Source: Phycisphaeraceae bacterium (lineage in GTDB: Bacteria; Planctomycetota; Phycisphaerae; Phycisphaerales; Phycisphaeraceae). Taken from it: DNA of 64,000 bases. Of this stretch, positions 16,493 to 26,801 are shown piece after piece; position 1 is the first letter of the stretch; the number at the start of each line of letters is the position of its first letter. A program made the translations under genes and the position numbers. The stretch is taken from positions 124,001 through 188,000 of the forward strand of contig JAVKCD010000018.1 in NCBI GenBank assembly GCA_040222855.1, read 5' to 3'. The notes beneath the pieces were generated by a model. That model made no database searches, had not been told where the DNA came from, and worked only from the letters and a program-made list of their open reading frames with translations.

Positions 16493-17743
16493 GTGCGTAA
16501 CTTGTTTGATCAGTATCGACAGCCAGAGAATCAACTAACGCATGCGTTGGCCTCGACATTGAATGCTGACCGGACGCTTATTCGACCGTTTCTGGCCTGG
16601 GTGGGTATCGCGAGTGTTCCGCCTGTCTCACGGCTGCGGATCACGGAGCAACAGATTCCGGGCAGCGCTGTGTCGGGTGAGGAGACGGAGGCCAAGGGTC
16701 TGCCTGACGCCTGCATATATGATGGAGACGGTTGGGCGCTATTGATCGAGGCAAAGGTTCAGGCTGCGGTCTCAGTTGATCAACTCAGACGGCATCGGCG
16801 GACCGCTGAGCGGCATGGGTATCCGGACGCTCCTCTGCTCCTGCTCACTGACCAGCCGACAAAGAAGAAGCTTCCCAAAGGCTGTCACTCTCTTCTGTGG
16901 CGTGATGTATATGGCTGGTTTCGGAATAAGAACAGTGGCTCTTGTTGGGCTCGGACGTTTACCGAGTTTGTAGAGATTTTCGAGACAAAGATGCTCGACG
17001 AGGCATACGGGATACTAGGGACCCTGACCATGTTTGACGGCCTGCGATTCGATAAGGAGCGCCCCTACCACTATCGAGAGGCAAAGCGGCTGATCCGTTT
17101 ACTCGGTGATGAGTTGCAGGCAAACAAGACAGTTCAGAAGCTTGGTGCAGACCCTGAGGGCGAGCGTAGGGCTGCAATTACCCGCGGAGAGAGTGATTCT
17201 GTTTGGGATTACCTGCCGCTTAAAGCTGCACGCGGCTCTTCTAACTTTACGGCCTATCCCCACCTAACTTTGTCGTTGAAGGCTCATCAAGCAGTAGCGT
17301 CGATCACCATCCCGAATGGTGTCAGAGGAGGCTTCCGGACCCGGCTCAAGTATGATGGCCCAGAGCGATTTTTCAAGCTGGTCGAAGAGCTTGAAGCCAA
17401 GATGAGACCTGTCGTTGAACGGACTAAATCCGGGCAACCGATGATCTATGTGCTTCAGCGGCATTACCGGAGTCAGCGATCAGTTGCGACAGTCGATGCG
17501 CGTCTTGAAGCGGATCTGAGGACACTTGTGCGTGGTAGCAAGGGTGGGGTGAAGTACCAGCCCGAGTGGCTGGATGCTGTTTATTCGTTGCTAACGAAGA
17601 AGCAATCGAATATCCAACTCGGAATCGATCTGAGGATGTCGTATGCGTGCGGGGTCGTTCAGAGTCCCAAGGTTGTCGATCTGATCGCGTCTACTTGGGA
17701 TGCTATGTCGCCGATGCTTGAGTACGTCATTCAGACGGAGTGA
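16493..17743 (+). CDS. PD-(D/E)XK nuclease-superfamily-like protein
   Basis: A 416-residue protein starting at GTG with no good ribosome binding site. Residues 71-88 read PDACIYDGDGWALLIEAK, fitting PD ... (D/E)xK of the restriction-endonuclease-like fold (P71 D72 ... E86 A87 K88). A basic helix with RRHRRTAERHGY and the strand LLLLTD follow, as in that fold. The C-terminal ~200 residues have no recognisable motif. Base and codon usage differ from the neighbours: more A/T, more AAG/ATA/CTC mixture and no strong G bias. It is an isolated gene with no methylase partner. Defence or DNA repair are possible roles; acquisition by transfer is an inference. Confidence 0.65.
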   Translation: MRNLFDQYRQPENQLTHALASTLNADRTLIRPFLAWVGIASVPPVSRLRITEQQIPGSAVSGEETEAKGLPDACIYDGDGWALLIEAKVQAAVSVDQLRRHRRTAERHGYPDAPLLLLTDQPTKKKLPKGCHSLLWRDVYGWFRNKNSGSCWARTFTEFVEIFETKMLDEAYGILGTLTMFDGLRFDKERPYHYREAKRLIRLLGDELQANKTVQKLGADPEGERRAAITRGESDSVWDYLPLKAARGSSNFTAYPHLTLSLKAHQAVASITIPNGVRGGFRTRLKYDGPERFFKLVEELEAKMRPVVERTKSGQPMIYVLQRHYRSQRSVATVDARLEADLRTLVRGSKGGVKYQPEWLDAVYSLLTKKQSNIQLGIDLRMSYACGVVQSPKVVDLIASTWDAMSPMLEYVIQTE

Positions 17744-17795
17744 GTATCACTCGGGTTTGTTGTCATGGATTGGCTTGATGTGGGAGGGTGATCGG

Positions 17796-17897
17796 CACAT
17801 GGCAGAACCTGACCTGCGGTCAGAACCTTGCCATGTGGCACCCGAGCGGGGTTTATGGTTCCGGGGTCACGCTGCGCGATGACCCCGGCCACCCGGT
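17796..17897 (+). repeat. Intergenic hairpin repeats, subfamily A (two units)
   Basis: Unit one is CACATGGCA/TGCCATGTG (17796-17804 with 17829-17837) with a nested CTGACC-TGC-GGTCAG hairpin and the tail GCACCCGA. Unit two is CCGGGGTCA/TGACCCCGG (17861-17869 with 17880-17888) with a loop holding GCTGCGC and the tail CCACCCGG. They sit between the convergent PD-(D/E)XK gene and accC. Confidence 0.7.
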
Positions 17898-17913
17898 GTG
17901 TGTGGTTGCGGTG

Positions 17914-19257
<1,344 letters not shown>

Positions 19258-19322
19258 AGGGTGTTATCTCTCGTCGGGGCGTTTGTTGGCGCCGCGCGGC
19301 TTGCTTGGTCTTTGGGGTGTCA

Positions 19323-19793
19323 TCAGGCGGGTCGGATTTTGATGAGGGGTTGGCCGAACTCGACGGCGTCGCCATTGGACACGAGGATTTCGGTGACGGT
19401 ACCGGCGGCTTCGGCCTTGATTTCGTTGAAGACTTTCATGGCTTCGAGGAGGCAGACGACGGTGTCGGGTGAGACCTTGTCGCCGGCGCGGACGAAGGCG
19501 GGCGCGTCGGGGCTGGAGGAGGCGTAGAAGGTTCCGACCATGGGTGAGTTGATGGTGATGAGTCCGGCTTCTTCGGCGGGAGGGGCTGGCGCTGCTGGTG
19601 CTCCGGAAGCCGAGGCTGCGGCGGGCGCGGGAGCGGTTTGAGCGGGCGGGGGCGCGGCGTACTGGACGGTTGGGGCGTCGCCGGGGCCGCGTTTGAGTTT
19701 GATTTTTCCGTCTTCGCCCTGGAGGTCGACTTCGGTCAGGTCGTTTTCGACCATCATCCGGATCAACTGTCTGAGTGTTTTGAGGTCAGTCAT
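19323..19793 (-). CDS. accB: Biotin carboxyl carrier protein of acetyl-CoA carboxylase
   Basis: A 156-residue carrier. The N-terminal helical segment (TDLKTLRQLIRMMVENDL) is followed by a Pro/Ala-rich linker (residues ~45-75), then the biotinyl domain with LLEAMKVFNEI, whose lysine (in EAMK) is biotinylated. PMVGTFYASSSPDAP at the domain start is classic BCCP. It lies between accC and the M24 peptidase gene, the usual peptidase-accB-accC arrangement seen with efp in many bacteria, though efp is not here. The start has a weak ribosome binding site. Confidence 0.95.
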   Translation of the reverse strand: MTDLKTLRQLIRMMVENDLTEVDLQGEDGKIKLKRGPGDAPTVQYAAPPPAQTAPAPAAASASGAPAAPAPPAEEAGLITINSPMVGTFYASSSPDAPAFVRAGDKVSPDTVVCLLEAMKVFNEIKAEAAGTVTEILVSNGDAVEFGQPLIKIRPA

Positions 19794-19852
19794 GGGTTTG
19801 GGGGTTCCGAGAGCCGGGTTCCGGGCCCTGGCTCGGGGGTGCTGAAGTGATG

Positions 19853-20965
19853 CTAAAGGGTCGCGGAAGCGAGGTCTTTGGGCAAGTCGGAGAGGACCTG
19901 GTGGCCGTTATCGGACACGAGGACGTCGTCTTCGATGCGGACCCCGCCTATGCCGGGGAGGTAGATGCCGGGTTCGACGGTGACGACGTGTCCGGGCTGG
20001 AGGACGCCTTGGGCTTTGGCGGAGAGTCGTGGTTCTTCGTGGATTTCGAGTCCGATGCCGTGGCCGGTGGAGTGGAGGAACTCTTTGGCGAAGCCGGCTT
20101 TGCGGATGACTTTGCGGGCGGCGGCATCGACCTGGGCGAGGGGGACGCCTGGGGCGATGGCGTCGATGGCGGCGAGCTGGGCGTCGAGGACGATCTGGTA
20201 GATGTTGGCGATCTTGCGTGTCATCTTGCCGAGGGCGACGACGCGGGTCATATCAGAGCAGTAGCCGTTGACTCTGGCCCCCCAGTCAAAAAGGATGCAA
20301 CCGCCCTGTTTGAGCTTGCGGGTTGATGGGACGGCGTGGGGTAGGGAGGAGCGGTCGTCTGCGGCGACGATGGTGGAGAAGGAGACGCCTTGGCCGCCGT
20401 GGATGCGGATGCGGTATTCGAGGTAAGCGGCGACTTCGACCTCGGAGCGGCCGGGTTTGAGCCATTTGCAGGTGTCGCGGAAGGCTTTTTGCTGGACGGC
20501 GATGGCCTGGCGGATGTGGTCGACTTCGGAGGGTTCTTTGATGGCGCGCTGGTCCATCATGCCGAGTTGAGTGGGGAGGAGCTTGGCGGGTCGGGCGGCT
20601 TTGGCGAGTTGGTTGCGGTCGGCGACGGAGAGTTGTGAGGCTTCGAAGGCGATGTGTTGGAAGCGTTTTTTGGCGATGACTTTGGCGGTGGCGGCGGGGA
20701 GTGACTCGGTGCGCATGAAGGAGGCGGCGTCTGGTGCCTGGGTGGCGATGTCTTCCTCGAAGCGGCGGTCGGAGATGAGGGTGACCTTGCCGCGGCGGAG
20801 GGGGACGAGGGCCCAGGAGTCTTCGCCGGTGAAGCCGGTGAGGTAGTGGAGGTCGACGGGTTGGGTGAGGAGGATGGCGTCGGCTTTGGATTTGGCTAGG
20901 CGATCGCGGAGGATGGCGAGTCGCTGGTCGGCGGGGGCGGGTTGTTTGCGGAGGCGTGCGGCCAT
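19853..20965 (-). CDS. M24 metallopeptidase (Xaa-Pro aminopeptidase/prolidase type)
   Basis: A 370-residue enzyme with an N-terminal creatinase-like domain (DAILLTQPVDLHYLTGFTGED) and a C-terminal pita-bread catalytic domain. Metal ligands are visible in FDWGARVNGYCSDMTRV (two Asp), STGHGIGLEIHEEP (His), VTVEPGIY (Glu) and GGVRIEDDVLV (Glu). It would remove an N-terminal residue before proline, or cleave Xaa-Pro dipeptides. The start is set at the ATG at 20965, 4 bases after the hisI stop; a longer frame upstream overlaps hisI. Its position before accBC matches the common pepP/pepQ-accB-accC order. Confidence 0.92.
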   Translation of the reverse strand: MAARLRKQPAPADQRLAILRDRLAKSKADAILLTQPVDLHYLTGFTGEDSWALVPLRRGKVTLISDRRFEEDIATQAPDAASFMRTESLPAATAKVIAKKRFQHIAFEASQLSVADRNQLAKAARPAKLLPTQLGMMDQRAIKEPSEVDHIRQAIAVQQKAFRDTCKWLKPGRSEVEVAAYLEYRIRIHGGQGVSFSTIVAADDRSSLPHAVPSTRKLKQGGCILFDWGARVNGYCSDMTRVVALGKMTRKIANIYQIVLDAQLAAIDAIAPGVPLAQVDAAARKVIRKAGFAKEFLHSTGHGIGLEIHEEPRLSAKAQGVLQPGHVVTVEPGIYLPGIGGVRIEDDVLVSDNGHQVLSDLPKDLASATL

Positions 20966-20969
20966 GGGG

Positions 20970-21371
20970 TTATTTCTTGTAGACGTTGTCGGGGTCGAAG
21001 ACGGGTTTTTCAACGAAGGTGAGGCCCTCAGGTGAGACCGAGCGGTAGAAGCAGGTCTGGTATCCGACGTGGCAGGCGGGTCCGTGGGATTTGCAGCGGA
21101 GGAGGATGGTGTCCTGGTCGCAGTCGATGCGTGCCTCGACGACCTGCTGGGTGTGTCCGGAGGATTCGCCTTTGACCCAGGTTTTGTCGCGGGAGCGCGA
21201 GTAGAAGGTGGCTTTGCCGGATTCGAGGGTCTGGCGGAGGGCGTCTTGGTTCATCCAGGCCATCATCAGGACATCGCCGGTGTCGTGATCCTGGAGGATG
21301 GCGGGGATGAGGCCCTGGTCGTTGAGTTTGAGGTTGAGGGCGGAGCCTTTTTCGCGGTCGGAGTCGGCCAT
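20970..21371 (-). CDS. hisI: Phosphoribosyl-AMP cyclohydrolase
   Basis: A 133-residue enzyme of histidine synthesis that opens the adenine ring of PR-AMP. Family blocks are LIPAILQDHDTGDVLMMAWMN, ATFYSRSRDKTWVKGESSGH and the zinc ligands IDCDQDTILLRC ... CHVGYQTCFYR (Asp and Cys residues). The final residues extend past the usual length by about 15 (VEKPVFDPDNVYKK). HisE is not fused. It is the first gene of the minus-strand cluster hisI-pepP-accB-accC, with only 4 bases to the next start. The start ATG is divergent from the DUF1844 gene. Confidence 0.95.
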   Translation of the reverse strand: MADSDREKGSALNLKLNDQGLIPAILQDHDTGDVLMMAWMNQDALRQTLESGKATFYSRSRDKTWVKGESSGHTQQVVEARIDCDQDTILLRCKSHGPACHVGYQTCFYRSVSPEGLTFVEKPVFDPDNVYKK

Positions 21372-21461
21372 GGTTGGGTCCTGATGGTCTGGGGTATCGA
21401 GCCGAACAGTTTAGCGGATGGGGCTATACTCGGGCGGAGAACTTCTTGAAAGGAAGACGGC

Positions 21462-21977
21462 ATGGCTGACGGTGAGGAAGCCCCGAAGATCATCATTGAT
21501 AGTGACTGGAAGGCTCAGGCTCAGGCTGACAAACAGAAGCTGGCTGAGCAGGCGAAGGCTAAGGAGAGTGAGAAGGGAGCGGGTGCGGCGGGCGCTCCCG
21601 GGGGGCCAGAGGGGATCCCGCCTGCGAGTTTTGAGACGCTGCTATCGAGTATTGCGACACAGGCGTTGATGTCGCTGGGGGCGTTTATGGATCGTCGGAC
21701 GGGTCAGCCGATTCCGGCTGATCTGGAGGTGGCGAAGTTTCATATTGATTTGCTTGGCGTGCTGGAGGAGAAGACGAAGGGGAACCTGAGCAAAGAGGAG
21801 TCGGAGATCCTGACGGGTACGTTGCATGAGTTGCGGTCGCACTTTGTGCAGCAGGCTACGGGCGGGGCTGGAGCGGGTGGTGGCGCTACGGGCGGAGCCG
21901 GTGGCGGGATTCCGAACGCGAACCTGGACGGTGGTTTGGGGATGCCGCCTGGTATGGGTGGGCTTGGGGGGCCGTGA
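21462..21977 (+). CDS. DUF1844 family protein
   Basis: A 171-residue protein of unknown function. The middle third (SFETLLSSIATQALMSLGAF ... LEVAKFHIDLLGVLEEKTKGNLSKEESEIL ... LHELRSHFVQ) matches the DUF1844 helical domain that is widespread in Planctomycetes, Bacteroidetes and Proteobacteria. The N-terminus is charged and Ala/Lys-rich, the C-terminus is Gly/Ala/Pro-rich. GAAAGGAAG lies upstream of the ATG. It is followed by the sdhCAB genes on the same strand about 117 bases downstream, but a functional link is only suggested by position. Confidence 0.85.
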   Translation: MADGEEAPKIIIDSDWKAQAQADKQKLAEQAKAKESEKGAGAAGAPGGPEGIPPASFETLLSSIATQALMSLGAFMDRRTGQPIPADLEVAKFHIDLLGVLEEKTKGNLSKEESEILTGTLHELRSHFVQQATGGAGAGGGATGGAGGGIPNANLDGGLGMPPGMGGLGGP

Positions 21978-22094
21978 TTAGCCGAATAAGGGATTGCTGT
22001 GTATTCTTATGTGGCCCTAGCGGGCTGTGTGTGATGTCCCCCCTGCCGACGCCTGAGTGTGTCGGTACCTCCCCCGTTCCGAGGATCAGAGCCC

Positions 22095-22985
22095 GTGTCG
22101 ACAGAGCCCGCCGCGATTGAGCGTGAGAGTTTTTTAGCCCGTCATCACTTTCTGCTGCGACGGCTGCATTCGCTGTCGGGGATCGTGCCGATCGGCATGT
22201 TCCTGATGTTTCATCTGTTTACGAACATGCAGATGGCGGTGAAGCCTTTGGGGCTGAGCGAGTGGTTTCTGCACGAGGACGCGTTCCAGCACGAGGTGGA
22301 GTGGATCCACGGGACGATCCCGGCGCTGGTGCTGGTCGAGATTTTTGGTCTGTGGCTGCCGATTGCGTTCCATGCCGGGCTTGGGATTGTGTACACGTTC
22401 ACCGGGACGAATAACGTGAAGCACTACCGTTACTACGGGAATGTGCGTTATGTGATTCAGCGGGTGACGGGGATGGTGGCGTTGCTGTTTGTGTTTTTGC
22501 ATGTGGCGACGCTTCGTTGGGGTTGGGACATTTTTGGGTGGTACACGCCGTTTTATGTTTCTGGTTACACGGCGGACGGGACGGAGGTCCCGCTGGCGTC
22601 GGCGAGCCTGGCGTTGGCGTTGCAGGGAGGGCTGGACCACAACATCGTGTTGGCGGTGCTGGTTTCGGCGCTCTACATCGTGGGTGCATATTCTGCGGTG
22701 TTCCACTGGGCGAATGGTTTGTGGACCTCGGCGATCACGTGGGGGGCGACGACGACGGAGTCGGCGATGCGTCGGTGGGGTTATGTGTGCGGGTTGGTTG
22801 GTGTGTCGCTGAGTGTGTTTACGGCGTTGGCGCTGATGGGGTCTTGGATGTACGAGTTGTCGCCTGACGAGCGTGAGGCGATGCAGATCCTGATTGACGG
22901 GACGGACCCGGCGTTGGTGGAGACGATGCCGGAGGTTCCATCTGCGACGGTTCCGGCGTCGAGTGCGGACGCTGTGAGTTATTGA
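22095..22985 (+). CDS. sdhC: Succinate dehydrogenase cytochrome b subunit
   Basis: A 296-residue integral membrane protein of the SdhC type used with a two-subunit soluble part (B-type, one membrane protein with about five helices). It has HSLSGIVPIGMFLMFHLF, HEVEWIHGTIPAL and FHAGLGIVYTF with conserved histidines for haem binding. The first residues are hydrophilic. A GTG at 22095 has GAGGA 9 bases upstream and is chosen over the GTG at 22059, which would add 12 residues without a clear binding site. It anchors SdhAB to the membrane and passes electrons to quinone. sdhA begins about 100 bases later. Confidence 0.9.
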   Translation: MSTEPAAIERESFLARHHFLLRRLHSLSGIVPIGMFLMFHLFTNMQMAVKPLGLSEWFLHEDAFQHEVEWIHGTIPALVLVEIFGLWLPIAFHAGLGIVYTFTGTNNVKHYRYYGNVRYVIQRVTGMVALLFVFLHVATLRWGWDIFGWYTPFYVSGYTADGTEVPLASASLALALQGGLDHNIVLAVLVSALYIVGAYSAVFHWANGLWTSAITWGATTTESAMRRWGYVCGLVGVSLSVFTALALMGSWMYELSPDEREAMQILIDGTDPALVETMPEVPSATVPASSADAVSY

Positions 22986-23091
22986 TGATTGAGGGTCGCC
23001 CGGCGGGTGACCGATGGATAGAATTAGGGGTATACCCCTAGCCGCAGATGAGGCCGGAACAGGCCATGAAGCGGCGGAAAGGAAGTCAGCC

Positions 23092-25002
23092 GTGGGCAAA
23101 TCGCCTCGGGTCATCGTCGTTGGGGGTGGACTGGCTGGTTTGGCGGCCTCGGTGCGGGTCGCTGAGAGCGGGACGGAGGTTGATCTGTTCTCGTTGGTGC
23201 CGGTGAAGCGTTCGCACTCGGTGTGTGCTCAGGGCGGGATCAACGCCTGCAACAAGGTGGCCCGTCAGCAGGGTTACTCCGAGTGGCAGCACATGGACGA
23301 GACGCTTTATGGCGGGGACTTTCTGAATCACCAGCCGCCTGTGTATGAGATGGCTCACTGGGCGCCGAAGGTGATTGATCTGCTGGACCGGATGGGGGTT
23401 CCGTTTAACCGGACGTTTGAGGGGGAGCGGGACCTGCGGTTGTTTGGCGGGTCGCTGTTCAAGCGGACGCACTTCGCGGGGGCGTCGACGGGTCAGCAGT
23501 TGCTTTATGCACTGGATGAGCAGACGCGACGGTATGAGGCGGAGGGGAAGGTCAAGAAGTACGAGTTCTGGGAGTTTTTGCGTCCGGTGCTGGATGATTC
23601 GGGGGCGTGCAAGGGGATTATTGCGCAGGACGTGCGGACAATGGAGATCAAGGCATTTCCGGCGGACGCTGTGGTGCTGGCGACGGGCGGGAACGGGTTG
23701 TTGTTTGGCAAGTCGACGATGTCGGTGATCTGCACGGGAGCGGCGGCGGCGCGGGCTTATCGTCATGGGGCGTGGCTGGGGAATCCTGAGTTTATTCAGG
23801 TGCACCCGACGGCGATTCCGGGTGAGGACAAGTGTCGGCTGATGTCGGAGTCGGCGCGGGGCGAGGGTGGTCGGGTGTGGGTTCCGCGGAAGAAGGGTGA
23901 CAATCGTCACCCGCTGGAGATCCCGGAGCCGGAGCGGATGTATTTCCTTGAGGAGAAGTACCCGGCCTACGGTAACCTGGTACCACGGGATATCGCGACG
24001 CGAGAGATTTTCTGGAAGTGCCAGGAGGGTTTTGGTGTCGGCGGCGGGCGGATGGTGTATCTGGATGTGTCACACCTCCCGCAGGAGACCAAGAACAAGC
24101 TCAAGTCGATTTTGGAGATCTACGAGAAGTTCACGGGCGATGATCCGACTGAGGTTCCGATGAAGATCTTCCCGTCGGTTCATTACACGATGGGCGGGTT
24201 GTGGACGACTTATCAGGATGAGTGGCGTGATTCGGACCCGGCGGCTGATCCTCATGATCGTGAGAAGGTCTGCGGGATGAAGGCGGGTGATCCGAAGAAC
24301 ATGATGACGAACCTCAACGGGCTGTATGCCTTTGGTGAGGTGAACTATCAGTATCACGGCGGGACGCGGCTGGGGGCGAATGCGCTGCTGTCGTGTATTT
24401 TTGATGGTTTGTTCTGCGGGCTGAGTGTAGCGAACCACGCGAAGAATCCGGGTTCGACGCCAGCGGCGGAGCAGCCGGAGAGCCTGTTTGCCAAACATGT
24501 TCAGGAGGAGAAGGACCTGGCCGGTCAGCTCGAATCGAATCAGGGCGAGAACAACCCTTATGAGATTCATCGGATTCTGGGCGAGGAGCTGACGGACAGC
24601 TGCACGGTGATCCGTGAGGAGAGCCGGATGCTGGAGGCGCGTGAGAAACTGGCGGGGCTGCGCGAGCAGTACAAGTCGATCAAGCTGTCGGACACGGGAC
24701 ACTGGACGAACCAGAACCTGATGTTTGCCCGGGCGTTGGGTGACATGCTGATCTATGGGGATGCAGTCTTGGAGGCGGCGATCCTGCGGAAGGAGTCGCG
24801 GGGGTCGCATTACCGGCCGGACTACCCGGATCGGAATGATGAGAAGTTCCTGAAGACGACGGTCGCGAAGTATGACGCGTCGGCGGATCAGAGTGAGATC
24901 TGGTACGAGGATGTGCCTCAGCCGATGGTGGAGCCGCGAGCGCGGAACTACGGGAGCGTTGAGGCTAAGAAGGAAGAGAAGAAGCAGCCGGCGGCGAAGT
25001 GA
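23092..25002 (+). CDS. sdhA: Succinate dehydrogenase flavoprotein subunit
   Basis: A 636-residue FAD protein: GGGLAGLAASVRVAESG (FAD-binding), the flavinylation region VKRSHSVCAQGGINA, and the active-site block LGNPEFIQVHPTAIPGEDKCRLMSESARGEGG. Also present are MKIFPSVHYTMGGLWTTY and NALLSCIFDGL. Start set at the GTG at 23092 with AAAGGAAG 6 bases upstream; the ATG at 23014 would add 26 residues with no support. It oxidises succinate to fumarate in the citric acid cycle together with SdhB and SdhC. Some members of this group work as fumarate reductase; the context (single operon, cytochrome b of B type) does not decide between them. Confidence 0.95.
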   Translation: MGKSPRVIVVGGGLAGLAASVRVAESGTEVDLFSLVPVKRSHSVCAQGGINACNKVARQQGYSEWQHMDETLYGGDFLNHQPPVYEMAHWAPKVIDLLDRMGVPFNRTFEGERDLRLFGGSLFKRTHFAGASTGQQLLYALDEQTRRYEAEGKVKKYEFWEFLRPVLDDSGACKGIIAQDVRTMEIKAFPADAVVLATGGNGLLFGKSTMSVICTGAAAARAYRHGAWLGNPEFIQVHPTAIPGEDKCRLMSESARGEGGRVWVPRKKGDNRHPLEIPEPERMYFLEEKYPAYGNLVPRDIATREIFWKCQEGFGVGGGRMVYLDVSHLPQETKNKLKSILEIYEKFTGDDPTEVPMKIFPSVHYTMGGLWTTYQDEWRDSDPAADPHDREKVCGMKAGDPKNMMTNLNGLYAFGEVNYQYHGGTRLGANALLSCIFDGLFCGLSVANHAKNPGSTPAAEQPESLFAKHVQEEKDLAGQLESNQGENNPYEIHRILGEELTDSCTVIREESRMLEAREKLAGLREQYKSIKLSDTGHWTNQNLMFARALGDMLIYGDAVLEAAILRKESRGSHYRPDYPDRNDEKFLKTTVAKYDASADQSEIWYEDVPQPMVEPRARNYGSVEAKKEEKKQPAAK

Positions 25003-25067
25003 TCGCTGGTGTGGTTGTGATGGACGGACTGCTAGCTGAATAATCAACCTTGCGAGGTGTGTTTTCG

Positions 25068-25844
25068 ATGATTGCCCAGAACAAGCCAGAGAAGTATCGG
25101 GTGAAGATCAAGCGTCAGGATGGCCCGAGTCAGCCTGCGTATTTCCAGACGTTTGAGGTGCCGTACCGGCCGGGTCAGAACATTATTTCGGTGCTGCAGT
25201 ACATCGCGGCGAACCCGACGACGGTGGAGGGCGAGGGGACGACGACGCCTGTGTGGGACTCGGGTTGTCTTGAGGAGGTTTGCGGGTCGTGCACGATGGT
25301 GATCAATGGGGTGGCGAAGCAGTCGTGTTCGACGCTGGTGGACGAGCTGCTGCCGGAGGGGCACACGATTCTGATCGAGCCGATGACGAAGTTCCCGGTG
25401 GTGCGTGATCTGTTTGTGGATCGTGATCGGATGTTTGAGAACCTCAAGAAGGTCAAGGGCTGGGTGCCGATTGACGGGACGCATGATCTTGGTGAGGGCC
25501 CGCAGGAGTCGCAGGAGAGTCAGGAGTTTCGGTACGCGTTGTCACGGTGCATGACGTGCGGTTGCTGCCTGGAGGCGTGCCCGCAGTTTGAGAAGGACAA
25601 TGATTTCATCGGCCCGCAGGCGATGGCGCAGGCGCTGTATTTCAACGAGCACGAGACGGGCAAGCAGCTCAAGGGTGAGCGTCTCGAGGCGCTGATGGGT
25701 CCGGGCGGGGTGAATGACTGCGGGAACGCGCAGAACTGTGTGAAGGTCTGCCCGAAGCACGTCCCGCTGACGGAGGCGATCGCGCGGATCGGTCGGCAGG
25801 TGACGTTTCATGCGGTGAAGAAGTTTTTTATGGGGAAGAAGTAA
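25068..25844 (+). CDS. sdhB: Succinate dehydrogenase iron-sulfur subunit
   Basis: A 258-residue protein. The N-terminal 2Fe-2S domain has SGCLEEVCGSCTMVINGVAKQSC-type cysteines. The C-terminal part holds CMTCGCCLEACPQ and NAQNCVKVCPKHVP for the 4Fe-4S and 3Fe-4S clusters. It carries electrons from FAD to haem and quinone. Start taken at the ATG at 25068; an upstream in-frame TTG at 25050 has weak support. It is the last gene of the sdhCAB operon, 65 bases after sdhA. The sequence SRCMTCGCC is typical of the family found in Planctomycetes and delta-proteobacteria. Confidence 0.95.
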   Translation: MIAQNKPEKYRVKIKRQDGPSQPAYFQTFEVPYRPGQNIISVLQYIAANPTTVEGEGTTTPVWDSGCLEEVCGSCTMVINGVAKQSCSTLVDELLPEGHTILIEPMTKFPVVRDLFVDRDRMFENLKKVKGWVPIDGTHDLGEGPQESQESQEFRYALSRCMTCGCCLEACPQFEKDNDFIGPQAMAQALYFNEHETGKQLKGERLEALMGPGGVNDCGNAQNCVKVCPKHVPLTEAIARIGRQVTFHAVKKFFMGKK

Positions 25845-25997
25845 CCCCCCCCACTTCCGGCAGGCTCTCAGATTGACTTATGTTCGATCGTACGGCCTGT
25901 GCTGTGTGGATTCTTGAGTGCACCACACAGCAGCTGCGCGGTTGTCTATCACGCGGTGATCACGATGAAGCTGGGGGATCGGGTATAAGTTTCGGGC

Positions 25998-26801
25998 ATG
26001 AACCGATTCCAAAGACGGTGTTACACGCTGGTGAAGAAGCATGTGGAGCCGGGAGGGCGTGTGCTTGAGGTGAGTTGTGGTGAGGGGGAGATCCTCGTGG
26101 CGCTCAAGACGGATGGGTATGGGGTGGTGGCGACGAACTACACGGCTTACGAGTTGGGGGACCCGGCGATCGAGCGGCATGATGGGGTGGATTTGCTGGC
26201 GGGGCTGCCTTTTGAGGATGGAGAGTTTGATGGCGTGGTGTTGTCGGATGTGATCGAGCACATCTCGGATCATCCGAGGGCGTTGTCGGAGATTTCGCGG
26301 GTGCTGAGGCCTGGGGGTGTGGCGGTGATTCTTACGCCTAACACGAACCGGATCAGTTCGCGGGTGCATTATCTGTTCTCGGGGTTTCAGAAGGTGAAGC
26401 GGTCGTTCCCGGGGTTTGATGTTCCGGCAGGTGAGGCGTTTGCGTTTCACAACTACCCGCCTCATCTGCCGGTGTTTTTGTATCAGGCGCATAGCTACGG
26501 GCTGGGGCTGCGGGAGTTTGATGCGGAGTGGTACAAGCCCAAGAGTCTGTTGATGGGGGTTCCGCTTTATCCGGTGATCTGGCTGACGACGTGGTACATG
26601 ACGCGTCGGCGGGAGCGGCACTTGCGTGGGCGCGATGAGGGGGCGCTGCTGCTTCGGGCGATGACGGGGTTCAAGGGGTTGTTTGGTGAGACGGCGGCGC
26701 TGGTGTTTGAGCGTACGGCTGATGGTGGTGATGAGCGTCGGGAGACGGCGATGCCGGCGTGGTATCACGGGCGGGGGGAGGTGGGGGTAAGGTCTTCGTG
26801 A
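25998..26801 (+). CDS. Class I SAM-dependent methyltransferase
   Basis: A 267-residue protein with motif I VLEVSCGEGEILVAL (residues ~23-37), and DGVVLSDVIEHISDHPRALSEISRVLRPGGVAVILTPN (motifs IV to VI), the typical Methyltransf_11/23 Rossmann core. The C-terminal half includes a hydrophobic stretch (LLMGVPLYPVIWLTTWYM) that might be a membrane-associated helix. A 72-base segment encoding its C-terminal ~25 residues is duplicated 1.2 kb downstream. The substrate is unknown. It is followed by another SAM methyltransferase, so the region is methyltransferase-rich. Confidence 0.85.
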   Translation: MNRFQRRCYTLVKKHVEPGGRVLEVSCGEGEILVALKTDGYGVVATNYTAYELGDPAIERHDGVDLLAGLPFEDGEFDGVVLSDVIEHISDHPRALSEISRVLRPGGVAVILTPNTNRISSRVHYLFSGFQKVKRSFPGFDVPAGEAFAFHNYPPHLPVFLYQAHSYGLGLREFDAEWYKPKSLLMGVPLYPVIWLTTWYMTRRRERHLRGRDEGALLLRAMTGFKGLFGETAALVFERTADGGDERRETAMPAWYHGRGEVGVRSS

